Assembly: GCA_043228905.1 (NCBI GenBank)
Contig: JBHGNT010000020.1
Span: 2,356,001 to 2,420,000, forward strand
DNA from: Azolla caroliniana
Lineage: Eukaryota > Polypodiophyta
DNA: 64,000 nt
Direction: 5' to 3'
Shown: positions 44,137 to 54,887 of the stretch, in pieces
Layout: each line of letters starts with the position of its first letter
Numbering within the stretch: the stretch's first letter is position 1
Position numbers and translations under genes: made by a program
The notes under the pieces: generated by a model
Databases searched by the model: none
What the model was told of the DNA's origin: nothing
What the model saw: the letters and a program-made list of their open reading frames with translations, nothing else

Positions 44137-44499
44137 ATGCTACCACTAGGTTGGTTGCTGCAATTAGTGCCCCGATTCACCGATGGTTTAAAATCAGCAT
44201 TGGCCCCACGAAGCCCCGCATCAGCTCTAACGTTCTTCTCAAATCCGAAAGAGGGACCAAAAGTGGTAGACAAGAGCAATCTAGAAATCACCGCCATCAT
44301 CAAAGGACGAGAAGTACCGGGGACAATTGTCGATGGTGGATCGGGAGTAAATGTAATAAGCCTACGAACATGCAACACTCTAGGAATCCAAGAATGGGAA
44401 CCATGCCCATTCTGGCTCCGGATGGCGGACACTAGTTTGGTACGACCGACCGGATTTATCCGGGACTTGGAAGTGACAATCGGAGGCCATGCCTTCTAG
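44137..44499 (+). pseudogene. Gypsy E aspartic protease
   Basis: The ORF carries LEITAIIKGREVPGTIVDGG then SGVNVISLRT; the catalytic triad reads DGGS in place of the usual D-S/T-G. It ends at TAG 44498 and homology fades by 44806, where the B2 LTR begins. The protease would cut Gag-Pol. Confidence 0.75.
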
Positions 44500-44806
44500 A
44501 TTTCTGCAGTGTTCCTCTAGTTGAATGCGCAAGGAGCATATCCTCTGTTGCTGGGATGACCATGGTTACGGACTGCTCATATAAAACAAAAATGGCAGAA
44601 GAACAATATTACATTCCGAAGATGGAAAACTAAGGTGAGAGTACCAACACAACCCCGTGCAGGCCCAAGCAAGGAAGTAACACCATTGTATGCCGAAAGT
44701 GTGAACATGCTAGAAGGGCTTGCCGATGAAGGAGTAGATTGATACCTCGAGGAGAACCCAAAGATAGTTCCTTTGTTTGAAGTAGACGTTGTCAAAGCGG
44801 TCTCCT

Positions 44807-45226
44807 TGTCAGGAGCAGTACTAAGATAGAGAAGTACTGCCAGTATTAGTACTAAAAGATGAGGATTAGTACTAAGGGAGGTGTAGAACTCTCAAGGGAA
44901 GGAAAGAGTGAGTGAGAGAGAGAGATCGAGAGAGAGAGAGAATGAGGATAACAAAAGATATATTATGTTAAGGGAATATAAAATAGTAGCTAGGAGGCTT
45001 AAGATTAGCGTTGAACCGATTTGGTTCGAAATAACTCCTTATGCCTCCTCTTATAGTGTTCTCAGGAGTACTCCTGAAGTTTTTAGAATGTTCCAGAGAA
45101 ATCTGGAATATACATCAATTTTCTATATGAAAATAATATTTTTCGTATTACAATACATAGCCTAATGGTAAGAGCTCGACCCATGCAACATAAGGTCATG
45201 GGTTCGAGTCTTGCCATATCATGACA
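44807..45226 (-). repeat. Gypsy B2 3' LTR
   Basis: Plus-strand edges are tgtcaggagcagtac and gccatatcatgaca, the inverse of the gypsy B LTR ends. It is 420 bp. Confidence 0.9.
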
Positions 45227-45240
45227 CTATCCTCATTTTA
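45155..45240 (+). other. Antisense tRNA-like module, gypsy B2 LTR
   Basis: The clearest member of the B family: A-box-like cctaatggtaagagctcg (from 45161), B-box-like GGTTCGAGTCT at 45201-45211, then tgcca. TTTT follows at about 45236 in the adjoining internal sequence. Confidence 0.62.
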
Positions 45241-45740
45241 AAATGACGAGTGTCACGAGTTGTTTTGGATTGAGGACTCGGTTTGTCTGGATATTGACTA
45301 TGGAAGTACGCTCGCTGGGACTATATTCTAGCCAATCAACTAAATAGTAGAGCTTGTACTCAGGTCCATCTTCAAGTTCAATCGGGGGTGAAGGTGGTTT
45401 AACACGATTTGGGATGGTGCTGTCCTGATAGGGTTCTAGGAGAGAACTATGGAATATTAGATGTATCCGTAGCTGTGGAGGTAGATCTAAACGAAAAGCG
45501 ACATCATTAATCTTTCCGATAATACCAAAAGGACCTAATCGCTAATACTCCAACATCTCGCATGGGCTAGTAGTCTTAGTGTGTCGTCGTAGTAGCCACA
45601 CCTGATCTTCAATGTCAAAACTGGATGGAAGCCGATGATGATCCACGTAAATCTTGTGTGTTTGTTGAGCTTGATGTAGATGAGTAGATAAATCTGCTTG
45701 TATCTTACATAGCCGCTCCAAACGATCATCTACACAAGGA
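45227..45740 (-). pseudogene. Gypsy B2 pol C-terminus
   Basis: The minus-strand ORF 45769-45542 reads DDRLERLCKIQADLSTH and DQVWLLRRHTKTTSPCE, matching the integrase C-terminal region of gypsy B and showing Arg-Arg where gypsy B has two TGA codons. The chromodomain is partly readable with a small deletion. Confidence 0.8.
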
Positions 45741-46019
45741 TGTTGGCATAAAAGGCCGACTCCTTCCAAATTGTATTCGTCCGAGTGTAAACTCGTTAAT
45801 AAGTTAGGGCTTAGTATATAAGCAAATACCTAACATTGTAATGAGTGATGACGAGCAGAGTATCGAATCTCTAAACAAGAACGAAGTAGTAAGAAGCTTT
45901 CCATTAAAGCTCCATCTGTGTAAGTCTCCACGTCTATTCTATTTTCTGTATGTGTTGTTTGCTATTTAGTACGGACTACAGATCCATACACGTTTCTGCA
46001 CATAGCGCTCGTACTCACA
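45741..46019 (+). repeat. Copia C 5' LTR
   Basis: Starts TGTTGGCATAAAAGG and ends CGCTCGTACTCACA. It is closely similar to the 3' copy at 49535-49809. Confidence 0.93.
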
Positions 46020-46021
46020 AT

Positions 46022-46033
46022 TGGTATCAGAGC
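46022..46033 (+). promoter_or_regulatory. Copia C primer-binding site (tRNA-iMet)
   Basis: tggtatcagagc two bases after the LTR end. Confidence 0.92.
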
Positions 46034-46088
46034 GAATCTCTACTGTTCGGCGGCAATAGACAATAGAAGAAGCTGTCACAAATAGAAT

Positions 46089-49000
46089 ATGGCATCAACA
46101 TCCGGAATTGGAGTTGAAATCAGAAAATTCGATGGCAAAAACTTTGCCCTGTGGAAGGAGATGATGCAGGATGTGCTAATCATTCGAAGTCAGGTCGAAG
46201 CCATTTGGCACAGCGAAAAACCTGCATCAATGACAGTCGCGGAGTGGAGATCAACAGACGAAATCACACGCTCCACCCTCCGAATGCATCTGGCCAAAAA
46301 CGTCTATTTCATCATGGCGAAAGAGACGACATCGTTCTCATTGTGGGAGAAGCTACATGCCATTTATGAGAAGAAGTCCTCATCTTCGAGACTAATCTTG
46401 ATCAAACAATTGTTCAAGATGAAGATGAAAGAGACTGATCCCGCAACCTCCCACATCAACACCTTCAGTCGGGTGTTGTCAGAGGTCTCGTCACAAGGGA
46501 TCAACTTCAAAGAAGAAGTGAAAGCCCTTGCCCTCCTATCGAGCTTGCCGACGAGTTGGGAGGTATTTTGTGTGACTTACGCCAATAGCCGACCGGTCCT
46601 AAATCTGGACGAAACAACCGGCCAAGTCCTCACAGAGGCTCCCGGTACTTCATCACATTTGTAGATGACTGTACACGGAAAGTTTGGGCATACTCCATCA
46701 AGTCCAAAGATGAAGCGCTCGAGTTCTTCACTCGATGGATATCTGAAGTGGAGAACCGGTCGAGATAAAGAGTGAAGACACTCCGATCTGACAATGGAGA
46801 TGAGTACACCTCCAAAGCCTTCAAACAATACCTGTCCAACAAAGGGATCCGGCACCAAAAGACCAGTCCCTACACACCAATGCAGAAAGGGGTGGCTGAA
46901 CGAATCAACCAAACGATCCAGGAAAGGGTGACAGCAATGCTCCAACAAGATGGACTGAAGCTGGAATTTTGGGCCGAGGCATTGCAGATGGTAGTGTACC
47001 TGATAAATCTGGCGCCGTCAAGAGCAATCAGGCTCGAAGTGCCACATGCACTATGGTCAGGCAAACAACCGACCTACAATAGGCTCCGTATATTCGGATG
47101 TGAAGCCTATGCGTTCATCCCTAGGGACAAAAGGACGAAGTTGGCACCCCATGCAACAAAGTGCATATTTCTCGGTTATGGAACCGATGGGGACTTCGGC
47201 TACCGGCTATGGGACCCTGAGAACCGGAAATTGATCCGGAGCAGCGACGTAGTCTTTAATGAAGACTCTATCTTCTCTCAGCAGAACCAACAGAAACCAG
47301 TTCATAAGAAGGTATCCTTCGAAGATGACAGCACTGTCGTGGAAGGACCGACCAACCAGGCCGAATCGGAGACTCGACAAACAGTCGAACTCCAACAAGC
47401 TGCCAACTTCCCTGCCGACACCGAATCGGCAACAAGTCCTATTGTCGAACTCAAAGAAAAAGTCTTCAAAGACACATTCGAATCAACAAGGATCGATATA
47501 GGCAAAGTTACCAAGAGACAAGTTAGAAAAGAGTTGACGACAACCATAAGGGAGGACAACCAGACACCGCCAAAATCCCAAATCGGGGGCGGGACACCTC
47601 ACAGGACTCCTGACACAACTGGTTCAAGAAATACTGATCGTCAATCGGAACCGATCGAAGGATCCAAACCAGATATTACGGCACCCAGGAGATCTGGACG
47701 AGCACGAAGGCCAACAAAGTTTTATCAACGAGGCCTTGACTATTTCAACTACATGGACGCAGGCAAACCAAGCACGTATGACGAAGCTATGGCCGCACTG
47801 GATGCCGAAACATGGCTGCAGGCCATGAAATCTGAAATGGACTCGATTCATCAGAATCAGACATGGGAGGTGGTTGAACTACTAGCAGGAAGAAAGTCGC
47901 TACCATGCAAATGGGTGTTCCGATACAAGTATGTATATGACTTAGAGAAACCCAAGTACAAAGCTCGGCTTGTTGCGAAAGGATTCAAACAGGAATACGG
48001 GGTCGACTACGATGAGATATTATCATTAGTGGTCAAGACGACCACCCTCCGACTCCTACTAAGAGTCATGGCGACAGAAGATCTAGAGCTCGAGCAGATG
48101 GACGTAAAGATGGCATTCCTACACGGAGATCTGGAAGAAGACATATACATGTCTCAACCGGCAGGCTTCACAACGACGGTGGAGGACTGTCACCTCGTAT
48201 ATTGACTAAAGAAAAGTCTATATGGCCTAAAACAAGCACCGAGAATGTGGTACCAGAAGTTTGTCTCATACATATGGCAGCTTGGATACAATAGATCAAA
48301 CTCCGACCCATGCATGTATGCTCGGCAACTGGCCGACGAGTCAAGGATCTACCTGATCCTATACGTCAACGACATGTTGATTACAGGGAGCAATCAACTA
48401 GAGATCGGCAAGCTGAAGCAGAGCCTTCACGCAAAGTTCGCAATGAAGGAACTCGGACAAGACTGACACATACTGGGCAAGAGGATAGAGCGAAATCGGA
48501 CGACCAAAACTCTTCGACTCTCCCATTCTGAATACATCTGCAAGGTGTTGAAGCGCTTCAACATGGAGAATGTGAAGCCAACACCAACATCGCTTTCGAC
48601 ATCGATCAAACTATCAGATAGAGACTCTCCTGCAACGGACAAGGAGAGAGAGCTTGATGGAAAGATACCCTTCACATCGGCAGTAGGACGTATCATGTAC
48701 GCAATGGTGGCGACCAGACCTGACCTAGCCTATGCCGTAGGAGTGGTTAGCCGGTACATGTCAAACCTAGGAAAGAAGCATTGGGAGTCCGTCAAGCACA
48801 TCTTCAGGTATCTAAAAGGAACCATGGATGCACAACTGACTTTCGGACTGACAACCTCAACCAAAGTCGAAGGCTACATCGATTCCGACTATGCCGAAAA
48901 TGCAGATAATCGAAAATCGACATCAGGCTACATCTTCACTTATGGTGGCGGTGCGATATCATGGAGGTCAAAACTTCAAGAGTGTACGACTCTATCTACC

Positions 49001-49333
49001 ACAAAAGCCGAGTACATAGCAGCATCGAAAGCAGCGAAGGAAGCGATCTGACTGCACCGACTGACTGCAGACTTCGGAATTGCAAACCGAATAGACCGAC
49101 CAATGCCGACTATCTATTGTGACTCACAGAGCGCAATGCACCTCATCAACAATCTTGTCTACCATGCGAAGACAAAGCACATTGAGGTGCGGTATCATCA
49201 TATCCGAGAGCTTGTGACCAAGAAGAAACTCGAAGTTTGGAAGATCGACGCCGAGGTGAACATCATCGATTGCCTGACGAAGCCACTCCCAGATCAACGC
49301 TTCGGAACACTAAGGACGAAGATGGCGCTATGA
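46089..49333 (+). pseudogene. Copia C gag-pol with internal deletion
   Basis: Gag opens at ATG 46089 (IRKFDGKNFALWKEMMQDVL, LWEKLHAIYEKKSSSS, LALLSSLPTSWEVF). Near 46635 the sequence jumps into the integrase core (YFITFVDDCTRKVWAYSIKS), so the zinc knuckle, protease and integrase N-terminus are gone. The ORF 46772-48205 holds the rest of integrase (RSDNGDEYTSKAF, QKGVAERINQ) and the start of RT (KWVFRYKYVYDLEKPKYKA, MDVKMAFLHGDLEEDIY). The RT catalytic motif at 48359-48379 reads YVNDMLI, with Asn for the first Asp. RNase H follows (YIDSDYAENADNRKSTS; STTKAEYIA, usually TEAEY) and ends with CLTKPLPDQRF. Stops lie at 46767, 48205, 48464 and 49049. Confidence 0.92.
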
Positions 49334-49534
49334 CAAGCAACCGAGCACAAGAAAGCTGAACGGGGAGCAGAAGATAAGAGCTGACTGACACTCATACTAT
49401 ACCTCTGCCGACTCGGCTACTTGCCGACAAACTTGTAACATAAGATCTAGTTAAATTTGTAATCTAGGTTGACGGGGGAGATAACCCCAAGCACTTGTAC
49501 ATGCAAGAAAGAGTAGTCCTTTTATGGGGGAGTT

Positions 49535-49809
49535 TGTTGGAATAAAAGGTCGACTCCTTCCAAATTGTATCCGTTAAGTGTGGAATCGTTAATAAGTTAG
49601 GGCTTAGTATATAAGCGAATACCTAACATTGTAATGAGTGATGACGAGTAGAGTATCGAATCTCTGAAAAAGAACGTAGTAAGAATATTTCCATTAAAGC
49701 TCCATCTGTGTAAGTCTCCACATCTATTCTATTTTCTGTATCTGTTGTTTGCTGTTCAGTACGAACTACAAATCCATACACGTTTCCGCACATACCGCTC
49801 GTACTCACA
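49535..49809 (+). repeat. Copia C 3' LTR
   Basis: Starts TGTTGGAATAAAAGG after the purine tract and ends GTACTCACA. It is 275 bp. Confidence 0.93.
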
Positions 49810-51618
49810 ATGGATTTGTAAGTAGTTCTGGAGTTTCAAATGCACACCATCGGGGGTGACAGCCCATGTAAGCATAAAATGGTGTCACCTTTGTCGATGA
49901 GTGGATAGAGTTATTATATGCAAAATCGGTGAAGTGGAGAATAACTTAAAAAGCACCGAAGATACTGCTCCAACGTTTGATTTGTTCGTTCTACTTGAGG
50001 TTACAAGTGACCTTAAGCATTTTAAAGTGGTGTTTCCAAAACTACGAGACGAACTGGGGTCTACTATCGCTGATGATACTATCGGGAAGGCCATGATGTC
50101 GACATACTTCACGCAGGACAATTTTGGTGGTTTCTTCACTTGAGATTTCCTTACTACATGGCAGGAAATGGGCCATCTTCGTATATCGATCTACTACTGT
50201 TAAGATCGCATTGAATCCCTTAGAGACCCGAAGATTTGTGATGAAATCTAGGGCAATGGATTGCTTGGACTTGGTAATGGTTCTAATAAACCAAATGGAT
50301 GATGCCTTGGCATTTTTGCTCTGCAACATGTATCACACGTCCAAACAAAATCTTCGACAAATTGTCGCATATGGGGTCACCAAAATGATCGTTGTACTAA
50401 ATCGAGTGTTTTAGTACTATCAAAATGCCTAGTTGTATATGTGTCATGACAGTTTTGGACTAATTGAAGGTGACAAGTACCATTAGGAACATACAAGCGT
50501 CTCTTAAAGAATAGTAATCCATCATGACATTCGAATTGTCGATAGTCCGTACCTGGTTGTTGCGACTGTGAACAAGATGCTCGAGAAAGATCAATTTGTA
50601 CTAGAATGGCGAGCGAAAGCATCTGTCTTCAAGTCCTCACGTGTGGTATCGATAACGTGGGAATCCAAGGGCATACCGAAGACCTGCATTGCTTGCAATC
50701 GTGCCAGTCCTAGGATTACTTGCTTTTGGTTATCGAAAGCCGGTTCGCTGGGACGTGGTGCGAGATTAGAGCGCCGTGATAATGCATCTGCCTTCCCTTG
50801 TTGCTTCCCCGGACGATATGTAATTTTGAAGTCGAAATGAGTGAGGAATTGGCCCCACCGAGCTTGACGTCGATTTAACACACGAGCATTCTGAAAGTAG
50901 GCAAGGTTTTTGTGATCACTGAATATGATGACTTAATGAGAAGACCCCTCTAGAAAATGCCTCCATTGCATAAAAGAGTCCACTATTGCTAATATCTCCT
51001 TATCATGAATTTCATAGTTGATTTCCGCGGCGTCAAACTTGCGTGAATGGAAAGCCACAGGATGTAGCTTTTCATCATCGTCTTGTTGAGACAAAATGCT
51101 ACCCAACGCAAAATCCGACTTGTTGAATGGTCTTTCTAAATCAACATGAGCTAAAATAGGAGCTGATGTAAATGCCTTCTTAAGAATCTCAAAAGCGAAT
51201 GATTGTCCCTTCCTAGTAAGTTGTGTGAGAGGCAAAACAAGCTTTGAGTAATCCTGTATGAACTTGTGGTAAAAATTGGCAAAGCCTAAAAAGCATTGCA
51301 CATCTCGCAGCAAGCGCGGAGTCTGCCACTCTACCACCATTTTGACCTTAGTTGGATCCATGGAGATGCCTTCCGAGGAAATGACATAGCCCAAAAATTC
51401 TACCTGGTTGCACCCGAAACTACATTTTTCTAGCTTTGCATAAAGACCATGTTCTTGAAGTCGTTTTAGTACTAACAGTACATGAGAATCATGCTCTTCT
51501 GGGTCTTCGAATAAACCAGTAGATCATCCAAATAGATGATCAAAAAATCCTCCAAGAGATCTCAAAATATATCATTTCCCATGTGTTGGAAGACTACTGG
51601 CGCATTAGTGAGGCCGAA
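49810..51618 (-). pseudogene. Gypsy B2 integrase, RNase H and partial RT
   Basis: Minus-strand pieces mirror gypsy B: integrase core at 50329-50042 (SIALDFITNLRVSKGFNA), zinc-finger region at 50622-50377, connection at 50881-50591 ([14 protein letters not shown]), RNase H at 51394-50933 (AEINYEIHDKEILAIVD, SDFALGSILSQQ) and RT up to 51618 (the YLDD segment is near 51530). Frames are interrupted throughout. Confidence 0.85.
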
Positions 51619-51883
51619 TGTTACTCCATACGAGATGTACAGAGAGTCAAGTGTGATGAGCGAGGGTCGAATGTTATCATGATGTTGTGTATGTGTAGGG
51701 GGCATAAATGTAGTTGTGAGTCTATACGTATGTGAACACATGCACACGTGTGTGCATGTGGATGGATACGAGGAGGTGTGAGTGAGTGTCCAGTATGAAT
51801 GCTCGAGGGGGCTTACACCCCTATGTATCTACCCCCTCTTGTACTATTTAACCCCTTATGGGGAATGAATGAAACAGGAATAA

Positions 51884-51939
<56 letters not shown>

Positions 51940-52152
51940 TCATCTCTCTTCCTCTCTCTCCCCTTAACGTTGAACCCCCTTGGGAGGGGGCTGGAGCCAT
52001 TCTAGGCACCACCCCCCACCCCGCAATCCTTTTCTATATGATCTCTCTCACCATCATACTCTCCATCACCATGTATATCTTCATTACCAATCATCATAGT
52101 TATCATTCATCATCATCATCATCCTTAACCCTAACCCTAAAAACCCATAACA
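51619..52152 (-). repeat. LTR2, second copy
   Basis: It starts tgttactccatacgagatg and ends aaacccataaca, the inverse of solo LTR2 at 13083. It is 534 bp and contains a long (CT)n tract (51891-51936) and the telomere-like ccctaaccctaaaaaccc (about 52127-52144). Flanking pentamers differ (ccgaa, ccttt), so it is not a clean solo LTR. The minus-strand purine runs aaagggggg and aaaagg just outside its 52152 edge suggest a 3' LTR whose body was lost. Confidence 0.82.
51891..51936. repeat. (CT)n microsatellite in LTR2
   Basis: An unbroken ctctct run of about 46 bp. The solo copy near 13290-13320 has a shorter interrupted GA tract at the same place. Confidence 0.95.
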
Positions 52153-52240
52153 CCTTTTGATGACCACTAAGGCGACCCCCCTTTGTAAATGGAGTCGAAG
52201 AATGATACGTGTCGATGCAAGCCATAGAGACTAAGTGCAA
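52153..52240. other. Junction segment between LTR2 and LTR3
   Basis: About 90 bp that I cannot assign. It may be the last piece of the LTR2 element body next to the purine tract. Confidence 0.4.
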
Positions 52241-52433
52241 GAAATCACAAGTTTCTTATATCTTTCTTTCAATCTAAATATTGATTAATAAAATATATTA
52301 TACTTGTGGGATTCACAAGTTTATAATAATCTATTCATAATTAAAATCGTCTCAAATTCTTCCTCTTCCTAGTCCAAAACCCCAGCGGTTCCCACCCGAC
52401 TCACGCAACGATCCGACGCCGAAAGGCACGACA
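52241..52433 (+). repeat. Element 3 5' LTR3 (3' portion only)
   Basis: Homology to 63165-63384 begins near tttcttatat-tctttcaatc and ends ccgaaaggcacgaca. The first part of the LTR, including the tRNA-like module, is missing. Confidence 0.75.
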
Positions 52434-52437
52434 CAAG

Positions 52438-52453
52438 TGGTGAACCCGACGTG
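52438..52453 (+). promoter_or_regulatory. Element 3 primer-binding site candidate
   Basis: tggtgaacccgacgtg lies four bases after the LTR. The same 16 bases occur at the equivalent place in gypsy 4 (60609-60624, minus strand). The primer tRNA is not identified. Confidence 0.7.
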
Positions 52454-52469
52454 AATACTGGTGGCAAGG

Positions 52470-53667
52470 AGATGGAGAATCAACAAGAAGCGATGAATAT
52501 GATGATGATGATGATTAAGCGGATGCAAGAAGAGCAACGCACAATGTCGGAGATGAAATCGACAGTAACACGGCTTGTGCAAAGAAACGGGAATTCGACA
52601 TAAAGGATGTGTCACGCTATCTATGCGAATACAAGGCCGAGATGATGCGATGTGGGATACCGGAAGGATTGCAAGTGACATCCTTCAATCGAGTAGTCAC
52701 AGATGAGTTACAAGAGAGAATCCACAGAATAGGGCAACAAAACCCGACATGGGAGTCCTTTGAAGAAGCTTTACGAGAGGCATATGATTTCAAGAGATCG
52801 AAGGGACAAGATCGGCGAGTATTCGACAAATGGGTGGCATCGGAGAAGACCTATCGGAGTGCAACACAAGTATTCCTAGAATTCGAGCATCGTTTTGCTA
52901 GACTCTCGAAGCGGGAACAAAGATTGGTGGGGGAGGATAAAGTCCTAATGTTTGTAAAATCGATCGATCGAAAAGAAAGGATGGACATCGGGATCGAGAT
53001 CGAAGATGATGACGGTGCGAACGGTCTTACCGAGGATTGGGCCAAAGTCGAAAGGGTATGCCGGAGACATGATGAGAGGAAGATGAGAATCTTGTCAACG
53101 ACATGGCCGATGAAGGATGGTCGATTGAAGACAAACGATGGAGCCGATATGAAGGCCGAAATACAACATGATGGTGCGACGGAAGAGGGTGTAAAACAAG
53201 CTACCGTCTTTTCTTGCGAAAGAACGACGGCGAAGGATAAGGCCGATAACCCAAGTGTAGAAGAAGATTTCGGAATACAAGTGTCTGAAACATCGGGTGA
53301 AAAAGGGGTAAGCATAATTGATGTTTGCATAATTGATGCAGTGAAACAAAGCAAGGAGGACTTGATTGAGGAGGTCGCCACGAAAGATGACATCGAATCA
53401 AAGGTGGCTATGGACGAATCAATGGCGAATGGCCATATCGAGATTTCCCCACCACTGATTCTAGAGACTCCGGCGATTGCGATCGAAAGGCAACGTGAGA
53501 CCGAAGAGACGGAAGGTGGTGGAGAGAAAACAAAGCTCGAAGCCAATTCATATGACAGAGAGATAGCCAAGAAGGTGGATATGCGTGAAACGACGGAGAA
53601 CGATAATACCGAGGATTCCTGCCCACTAATCCTAGAGACTTCGGCGGTTGTGTCCGAGAAGCAACGT
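52470..53667 (+). pseudogene. Element 3 gag (N-terminal part)
   Basis: A start near 52472 gives a Met/Gln-rich opening that slips frame near 52570. The main open frame, from about 52560, reads through FDIKDVSRYLCEYKAEMMRC, EALREAYDFKRSKGQDRRVF, LFEF-like FLEFEHRFARLSKREQRL and GEDKVLMFVKSIDRKER. These match the gag of gypsy 4 (EEDKTLYFLKAVDIKDRWEL) and the old remnant at 12840. After residue 160 it becomes a Glu/Lys/Thr-rich acidic tail with two diverged copies of a 'PLILET-A' segment (53448-53520 and 53620-53680). No zinc knuckle is seen. It is cut at 53668 by gypsy 4. Confidence 0.8.
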
Positions 53668-54112
53668 TGTCGTCAAGATCCGTCACTACGCGCGGATCGT
53701 GAGGCGGAACCGCCGGGGTTCTGGACCGGAAGGATTCAAAGTCGGTACAAGCTTTGGCGAGAAAGTTCTTAAGATAGATTGGGAAAGAGAGAAGTTGAGA
53801 TTAAACGATTGAGAGAGATTGATTGAACTTTTATCTTTGGATTTAAGAAACAAGTTACACGATCAATTTGATAACGAATTTCTTCTTCTTAATTTCATAA
53901 CCTAAAAAAACGTGTTTTTTCTCCTCCCCCCTCCTTTTATAGATGCTCTCATGCATATGATGCATGTGAGGGTACAAGACATGCATAAAAAGCATGTTTG
54001 CCATTTGGTGCTTATGTATTACATGTGGTGCATGATAACCATGTCACTCATTTTAGCTCTCATGTATGAGAATTTACATGTAAAAGTACAATGATAGAAA
54101 TATAAATTCAAC

Positions 54113-54186
54113 TAAATGGCATGGCTTAAAGGTAAGCCAATTGACTCCTAACTCGGAGGTGCAAGGTTTGAATCCTTACTTGCCCT
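54113..54186 (+). other. Antisense tRNA-like module, LTR4a
   Basis: A-box-like ggcttaaaggtaagcc (GGCT/AGCC stem), possible anticodon arm CTCC-TAACTC-GGAG, B-box-like GGTTTGAATCC at 54165-54175, then cttgcc. Slightly worn compared with LTR4b. Confidence 0.6.
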
Positions 54187-54239
54187 CCTTGTATATGTAT
54201 ATATGTATATATATTTATATATTTATTTATCTAGTCACC

Positions 54240-54432
54240 GAACGCCGGTTCGTCGGATGTCGTCGATTATCGGTGCCTCGCCGGTTGCCGTCGGATACCG
54301 GTGCCGCCGCCGGATGCCGTCGTCTCAACGACGCTGGATGCCATCACCTCGCCGTCGCCGGATTGCCGTCAGATGCCAGTGTCTCACTGGCGCCAGATGC
54401 CGCCGGATCACCGGCTCCATCACCGATCCAGT
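54240..54432. repeat. GC-rich minisatellite in LTR4a
   Basis: Diverged repeats of a gccggatgccgtcg-like word in an otherwise AT-rich LTR. The matching tract in LTR4b (61215-61350) is about 50-60 bp shorter. Confidence 0.8.
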
Positions 54433-54887
54433 TTTGGTTGGCCAAAACCCTTTACGAGTAGCTAGCCCACCTCCACTCTTAGTTCAAGTTACCTTGACCT
54501 CTCTATGCTCCACACATAGACACAAAGATAATATCTTTTGCTCTACCTTATATATGATGAAAGCCGTATTTGTCGTGCCTATGTGGGATATCTCACAATT
54601 TTCTCTTTTCCTTTCACAAACTTTATACCCTCATATCTTGACATTTAGTTGTCCATTTCTCAAGTAATAAAGTGCATTCGAAACCTCCCCTATTTTGTAC
54701 TTAGATATTAAATTTATTTAAAATGTTATCTTCACAATTATTGTATTATGTGATTCATACTCGATTTCGTACGTTTTATGGGATTTTCACACTATTGCCG
54801 AAAATCTTCACGACATCCACCCCCACCAAACCGCACGTCCTCCGGTACGTGCCAAGAAGAGAGAAAGTGAGATTTCGGCTACGGTGA

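Larger units (their letters stand above)
35288..44806 (+). mobile_element. Gypsy E: gag-protease part of a Ty3/gypsy element, split by copia D
   Basis: A 5' LTR (35288-35739) and primer site are followed by a long gag at 35790-36526 and 42190-44092, then a protease (44137-44499). Copia D sits inside gag with TSD gaacg at 36522-36526 and 42185-42189. At 44807 the element is cut by the LTR of B2, so RT, integrase and 3' LTR are missing. It interrupts the protease of gypsy G. Confidence 0.82.
45741..49809 (+). mobile_element. Copia C: internally deleted Ty1/copia element in B2
   Basis: LTRs at 45741-46019 (279 bp) and 49535-49809 (275 bp), both starting TGTTGG-ATAAAAGG and ending GTACTCACA. Flanking pentamers are aagga (45736-45740) and atgga (49810-49814), a target duplication with one change; the gypsy B2 coding strand continues across. 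The primer site tggtatcagagc follows the 5' LTR and tatgggggagttt precedes the 3' LTR. Gag joins directly to the integrase core. Confidence 0.93.
44807..51618 (-). mobile_element. Gypsy B2: damaged reverse copy of gypsy B, split by copia C
   Basis: A minus-strand 3' LTR (44807-45226) is followed by 3' pol sequence at 45227-45740, interrupted by copia C (45741-49809), and continued at 49810-51618 through integrase and RNase H into RT. It stops in RT at FGLTNAP, where an LTR2 copy begins. The 5' half is missing. It cuts gypsy E at 44807. Confidence 0.88.
53668..54815 (-). repeat. LTR4a, gypsy 4 3' LTR
   Basis: It is 1148 bp. It is nearly identical to LTR4b outside a GC-rich minisatellite of different length (54240-54432 here). 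It contains an antisense tRNA-like module and a (TA)-rich tract. Confidence 0.93.

Noticed and set aside
52123-52145. True telomere or interstitial telomeric array
   Set aside because: Only two to three short units, located within an LTR.
51619-52152. Second clean solo LTR2
   Set aside because: Flanking pentamers ccgaa and ccttt do not match, and the neighbouring gypsy B2 sequence does not resume on the other side.
52851-53570. 239-codon reverse ORF
   Set aside because: It is the complement of the element 3 gag, which has clear family similarity on the plus strand.
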